From the NCBI GenBank assembly GCA_003209755.1, contig QCPD01000014.1, forward strand, positions 1 to 41,842: a DNA stretch of 41,842 nt, given 5' to 3'. Source of the DNA: Prochlorococcus sp. AG-436-C14. GTDB lineage: Bacteria; Cyanobacteriota; Cyanobacteriia; PCC-6307; Cyanobiaceae. Each line of letters opens with the position of its first letter. Position 1 is the first letter of the stretch. Made by a program: the position numbers and the translations under genes. This document shows positions 39,423-41,842 of the stretch, in pieces. The notes beneath the pieces are model-generated. The model was not told the DNA's origin. It made no database searches and worked only from the letters and a program-made list of their open reading frames with translations.

Positions 39423-39540
39423 ATTTAATCTTCGGCCTACTTCCATATTCAGCTCCAGTTGCTATCGATAGTTAAATAAATAAGTTATAACTCAAATCCT
39501 TTCGTTAAGTATTTATACTTAGCTAGTGAGCTAAGGAATT

Positions 39541-40044
39541 ATGAAAGGTATTAATTCATTTGTTTTAAATTTCAGTGTAAGCATTCTTGATCGGATCTAC
39601 GAAGGTAGACCGATTCAACGTTTTTGGGTTCTTGAGGTAATTGCTAGAGCACCTTATTTTGCATTCTTATCGGTTTTGCATTTACAAGAGTCGCTTGGCC
39701 TAAAGACTCCTTTAAGCAACAAGCTCATGAAGGCTCATTTTTACCAAGCAATCAATGAGACGGAGCATTTAGAAGAGATGGAATCACGAAGCGGCAATAG
39801 ATATTGGGTTGATCGATTTCTTGCTAGGCATTTAGTGCTCTTCTATTACTGGGTAATGGTTTTTTATTACTTGCTATCTCCATCAAATGCATACGATATC
39901 AATATAAAAATTGAAGAGCATGCGTATGAAACTTATGCAAAGTATCTAACCGTTAATCCAAACGATCAGAGAATACGTGAAATTGCTCAAGATGAGATCA
40001 ATCATGCGAACGAATTAAAAGAAGCAATTGCTTTAATAAGTTAA
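39541..40044 (+). CDS. ptox: plastoquinol terminal oxidase (PTOX, alternative oxidase family)
   Basis: PTOX is a di-iron membrane-bound enzyme that oxidises plastoquinol with O2, a safety valve for photosynthetic electron flow. The 167 aa protein retains all six metal ligands of the family: Glu32 in 'WVLEVIARAPY', Glu73 and His76 in 'NETEHLEEM', Glu125 in 'IEEHAYETY', and Glu152 and His155 in 'DEINHANEL'. It is shorter than plant PTOX, as usual for marine cyanobacteria. Start ATG 39541. It complements the Hli pair as a light-stress gene. Confidence 0.95.
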   Translation: MKGINSFVLNFSVSILDRIYEGRPIQRFWVLEVIARAPYFAFLSVLHLQESLGLKTPLSNKLMKAHFYQAINETEHLEEMESRSGNRYWVDRFLARHLVLFYYWVMVFYYLLSPSNAYDINIKIEEHAYETYAKYLTVNPNDQRIREIAQDEINHANELKEAIALIS

Positions 40045-40099
40045 GATGCCAACTTTTTGTTGATGTTAATAATGATAATTTTTCCTTGTGCTTTTTAAA

Positions 40100-40369
40100 T
40101 TATCTAAAGCATGCATCTCCAACAATTCTGAGCTTCTCGATACGAGTAAGGTTCTCTCTCTTTAGCAGTGTTTTGGGGGATACAGCCAAGCCTAATTTGA
40201 TTCTGTTTGGCAATGATTCAACTAATGATTCAATATCTGTTAAATCTTCATTAGAAGATGCAATCACATCTTTTGCGCATTCCCAACCTTTGGTCGTAAT
40301 GATTTGAGGCCATATAAACCAAAGACCGCTAAATGCTCCGAGAATTAAGAAAAACAGATTTCTAATCAT
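40100..40369 (-). CDS. membrane-anchored small protein with a Cys pair (89 aa)
   Basis: An N-terminal hydrophobic anchor ('MIRNLFFLILGAFSGLWFIW') is followed by an external domain with two cysteines ('TTKGWECAKDVIASSNEDLT' and the terminal 'VGDACFR'). The two Cys at the domain ends suggest a disulfide, as in 12255, 16181 and 17359. Convergent with PTOX. Function unknown. Confidence 0.65.
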   Translation of the reverse strand: MIRNLFFLILGAFSGLWFIWPQIITTKGWECAKDVIASSNEDLTDIESLVESLPNRIKLGLAVSPKTLLKRENLTRIEKLRIVGDACFR

Positions 40370-40436
40370 TGTTCAGATTTAATTGAGACTAATCTTTTGA
40401 TTTGATTCTTTATTTATACCTAAGCAATTTGGATCC

Positions 40437-40703
40437 TCAAGACCAGAGACTAGGTTCTGCCGTACTCATGACTGCACCATTTTTTTCAAATATTTCAATG
40501 TTCTCTTGTATGTGTTTCCCTAAGACACCCTCTAAAGCTTGAACTATAACGATCGCTTTTTCAGGATTGTCTTTGCTGACACCTCTGAAAATCACCTTTA
40601 TACCTTTGGCTGATCTAGCTGGTGCCTCATCGTTGTCAAACTTTTTCACCCATTCATCGTAAGGTACATTCACATCAAATGTACATACAGTTGTTTCAAG
40701 CAT
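40437..40703 (-). CDS. DUF3764 family protein
   Basis: An 88 aa protein with the DUF3764 plan: 'TTVCTFDVNVPYDEWVKKFD', 'GIKVIFRGVSKDNPEKAIVI' and 'NIEIFEKNGAVMSTAEPSLW'. Related to 21116 and 6289, all with 'R-G-x-S-x-D-P' or its diverged counterpart. Start ATG 40703. Function unknown. Confidence 0.85.
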   Translation of the reverse strand: MLETTVCTFDVNVPYDEWVKKFDNDEAPARSAKGIKVIFRGVSKDNPEKAIVIVQALEGVLGKHIQENIEIFEKNGAVMSTAEPSLWS

Positions 40704-40902
40704 TAGGTGAGAAATAAAGTTATTTCTTCAATTTAAAAGCTTCTACCTTGCTTGCAGTAACGCATCATATTTGTGGCCTGAATGCAATAAATATATTATC
40801 GGATGTCTTTAAATATTCTTTGCTAGAGGAATTTTCCGTATGCCACACCAGTAAACTATCGCGTTCATTCATTAAGCGGATCGTATTAGAAAATTGCTAA
40901 AA

Positions 40903-41247
40903 CTACTTTGAATTGGGGAAGTATTTTGAATATGCATCACCATTTAAGATGCAAAAATCGAATAAAAATATCTTAAAGTTTTCTGGGTATTCTTTCCATG
41001 GCAGACTTTTCAACTCTTCAAGCTCCGTTTCGCTAAGTTTTTTCATATTTGCGTATACGTAAAACCCGTCGTCTAAGTCTTTAGGGATATCTTCATTAAC
41101 CGAGCTTGTTGATTCAATTGAATTTGTGAAAAATTCTTCCTTAGATGAATCGAAAAATTCAATTTTTTGATGATCAGTTCTGCATCCTTTAGCTATTTCA
41201 CCGAAATTGCTTATTTGATCTTGTTTGCTTGTTTGTTCTCTTGACAT
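40903..41247 (-). CDS. soluble hypothetical protein (114 aa)
   Basis: The first 60 residues are polar and probably disordered ('SREQTSKQDQISNFGEIAKG', 'SIESTSSVNEDIPKD'). The rest looks folded: 'DDGFYVYANMKKLSETELEE', 'LKSLPWKEYPENFKIFLFDF' and 'CILNGDAYSKYFPN'. No domain was recognised. The start codon lies four bases from the 591 bp repeat copy 2, which thus supplies the upstream regulatory region. Confidence 0.65.
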   Translation of the reverse strand: MSREQTSKQDQISNFGEIAKGCRTDHQKIEFFDSSKEEFFTNSIESTSSVNEDIPKDLDDGFYVYANMKKLSETELEELKSLPWKEYPENFKIFLFDFCILNGDAYSKYFPNSK

Positions 41248-41251
41248 ATTG

Positions 41252-41842
41252 ATTTATTGATTAGATCTTAGCTAGACCCAAACTTATTATTTTCGATCAG
41301 GTGAAGTGGAAATGCAATGGGCATTAAGGCTGATTGCGTTGAGGTGCGAATAGAGCAAAGATAAGTTTGTTGAGCTCAGAGGCACCATTGATGGTCGACA
41401 CTCCACCTGAGTATTTAAGAGAAGCGAACTGAATTCTGGTTCCTGCTCCAACATTCTCAATGAATAAGTAGGCTATTCGTCTGATGCGACAAGGATCAAT
41501 GATATAGGTGCGTCAATTCAGTCGAAACTCCTCTGCATCGTTTAGGTGCCCTAACGGAGTCAAAAAGCCTTTCTACTAGACACTTGGCCCCAGGCCACCA
41601 ATATCCAGAAGCTTCCAAAGAATCGGTAAAGGAAAAGGGCCCCCTGAGGCCCTTTTTAAATGTCTAATTGGATGTGATTATTCTTTCTACGGTTTCCCTA
41701 CCTAAGACGTACGGTCCTACAGAACCATTGAAGAAAAGGAAAAATTAGGATTGGTGTACGTCAGGCAATCAATTGCACTGGTCATCGATTGATTGGCTTC
41801 TGGGGAGGAGCACTGACGTTTTTTATTCAAAGAAACAACCTT
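41252..41842. repeat. 591 bp direct repeat, copy 2 (truncated by the window edge)
   Basis: Identical to 33572-34162 along its entire visible length. It reaches the last base of the window, so its right border is unknown and the true repeat may be longer. Repeats often break assemblies, so the end of the window may be a contig end. Confidence 0.9.
41633..41657 (+). terminator. intrinsic terminator inside the repeat, copy 2
   Basis: Same AAAAGGGCC/GGCCCTTTT stem with T5 as at 33953-33977. Confidence 0.88.

Overview
The window looks like chromosome from Prochlorococcus, or a very close low-GC marine picocyanobacterium. It is strongly AT-rich and packed with short genes, many of 30-100 codons. 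It carries a plastoquinol terminal oxidase, two tandem high-light-inducible (Hli) proteins, a CRTISO-like carotenoid oxidoreductase, a PAP/fibrillin protein, CP12-like mini-proteins and several DUF families typical of marine cyanobacteria (DUF3764, DUF4278, DUF1499). No rRNA, tRNA, transposase, integrase or CRISPR array was recognised. The ecotype cannot be fixed by eye. This is accessory, island-like DNA rather than a core operon region.

Layout. 1-9400: small genes plus purT, a nitroreductase, a DUF1499 protein and a run of small hypotheticals. 9490-14950: a minus-strand block with a GH57 protein, a frameshifted CIA30 gene, a CP12-like peptide, a CRTISO-like oxidoreductase and PAP/fibrillin. 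15430-17270: a histone-H1-like gene with a large hairpin upstream and a structured 3' element, then a rhomboid protease. 17360-21020: minus-strand small membrane or lumenal proteins and an AEC transporter. 21100-25170: DUF3764, SRAP (YedK/HMCES) and a broken PD-(D/E)XK nuclease. 25380-39120: a 13.7 kb segment bounded by two inverted copies of an unidentified, probably RNA-encoding element. It holds the second histone-like gene, a CP12-like peptide, MAPEG, a LOG protein, DUF1330, secreted acidic peptides, a decayed PhoB/PhoR-like two-component system and the Hli pair. 39240-41842: PTOX, DUF3764 and a second, identical copy of a 591 bp repeat that runs off the window edge.

Themes. (1) Tiny paralogous families recur: histone-like pair, EGSSW family (three), secreted peptides with a C-terminal PF-x-PG-x-G motif (three or four), one-helix proteins ending in an Asp run plus GGG (three), CP12 C-terminal-module peptides (two), DUF3764 (three), and the pair at 884 and 4469. 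(2) At least eight genes are broken by nonsense codons, frameshifts or a lost start codon. The PhoB-like regulator is clearly decayed; a few breaks lie in homopolymers and could be sequencing errors. (3) Three non-coding elements stand out: the 591 bp perfect repeat placed directly upstream of two unrelated genes, the inverted element with a double GATCCCCATCACCCAG motif and outward terminators, and a covarying three-stem structure after both histone-like genes. Functions for most small proteins are unknown; descriptions are from visible sequence, not from searches.
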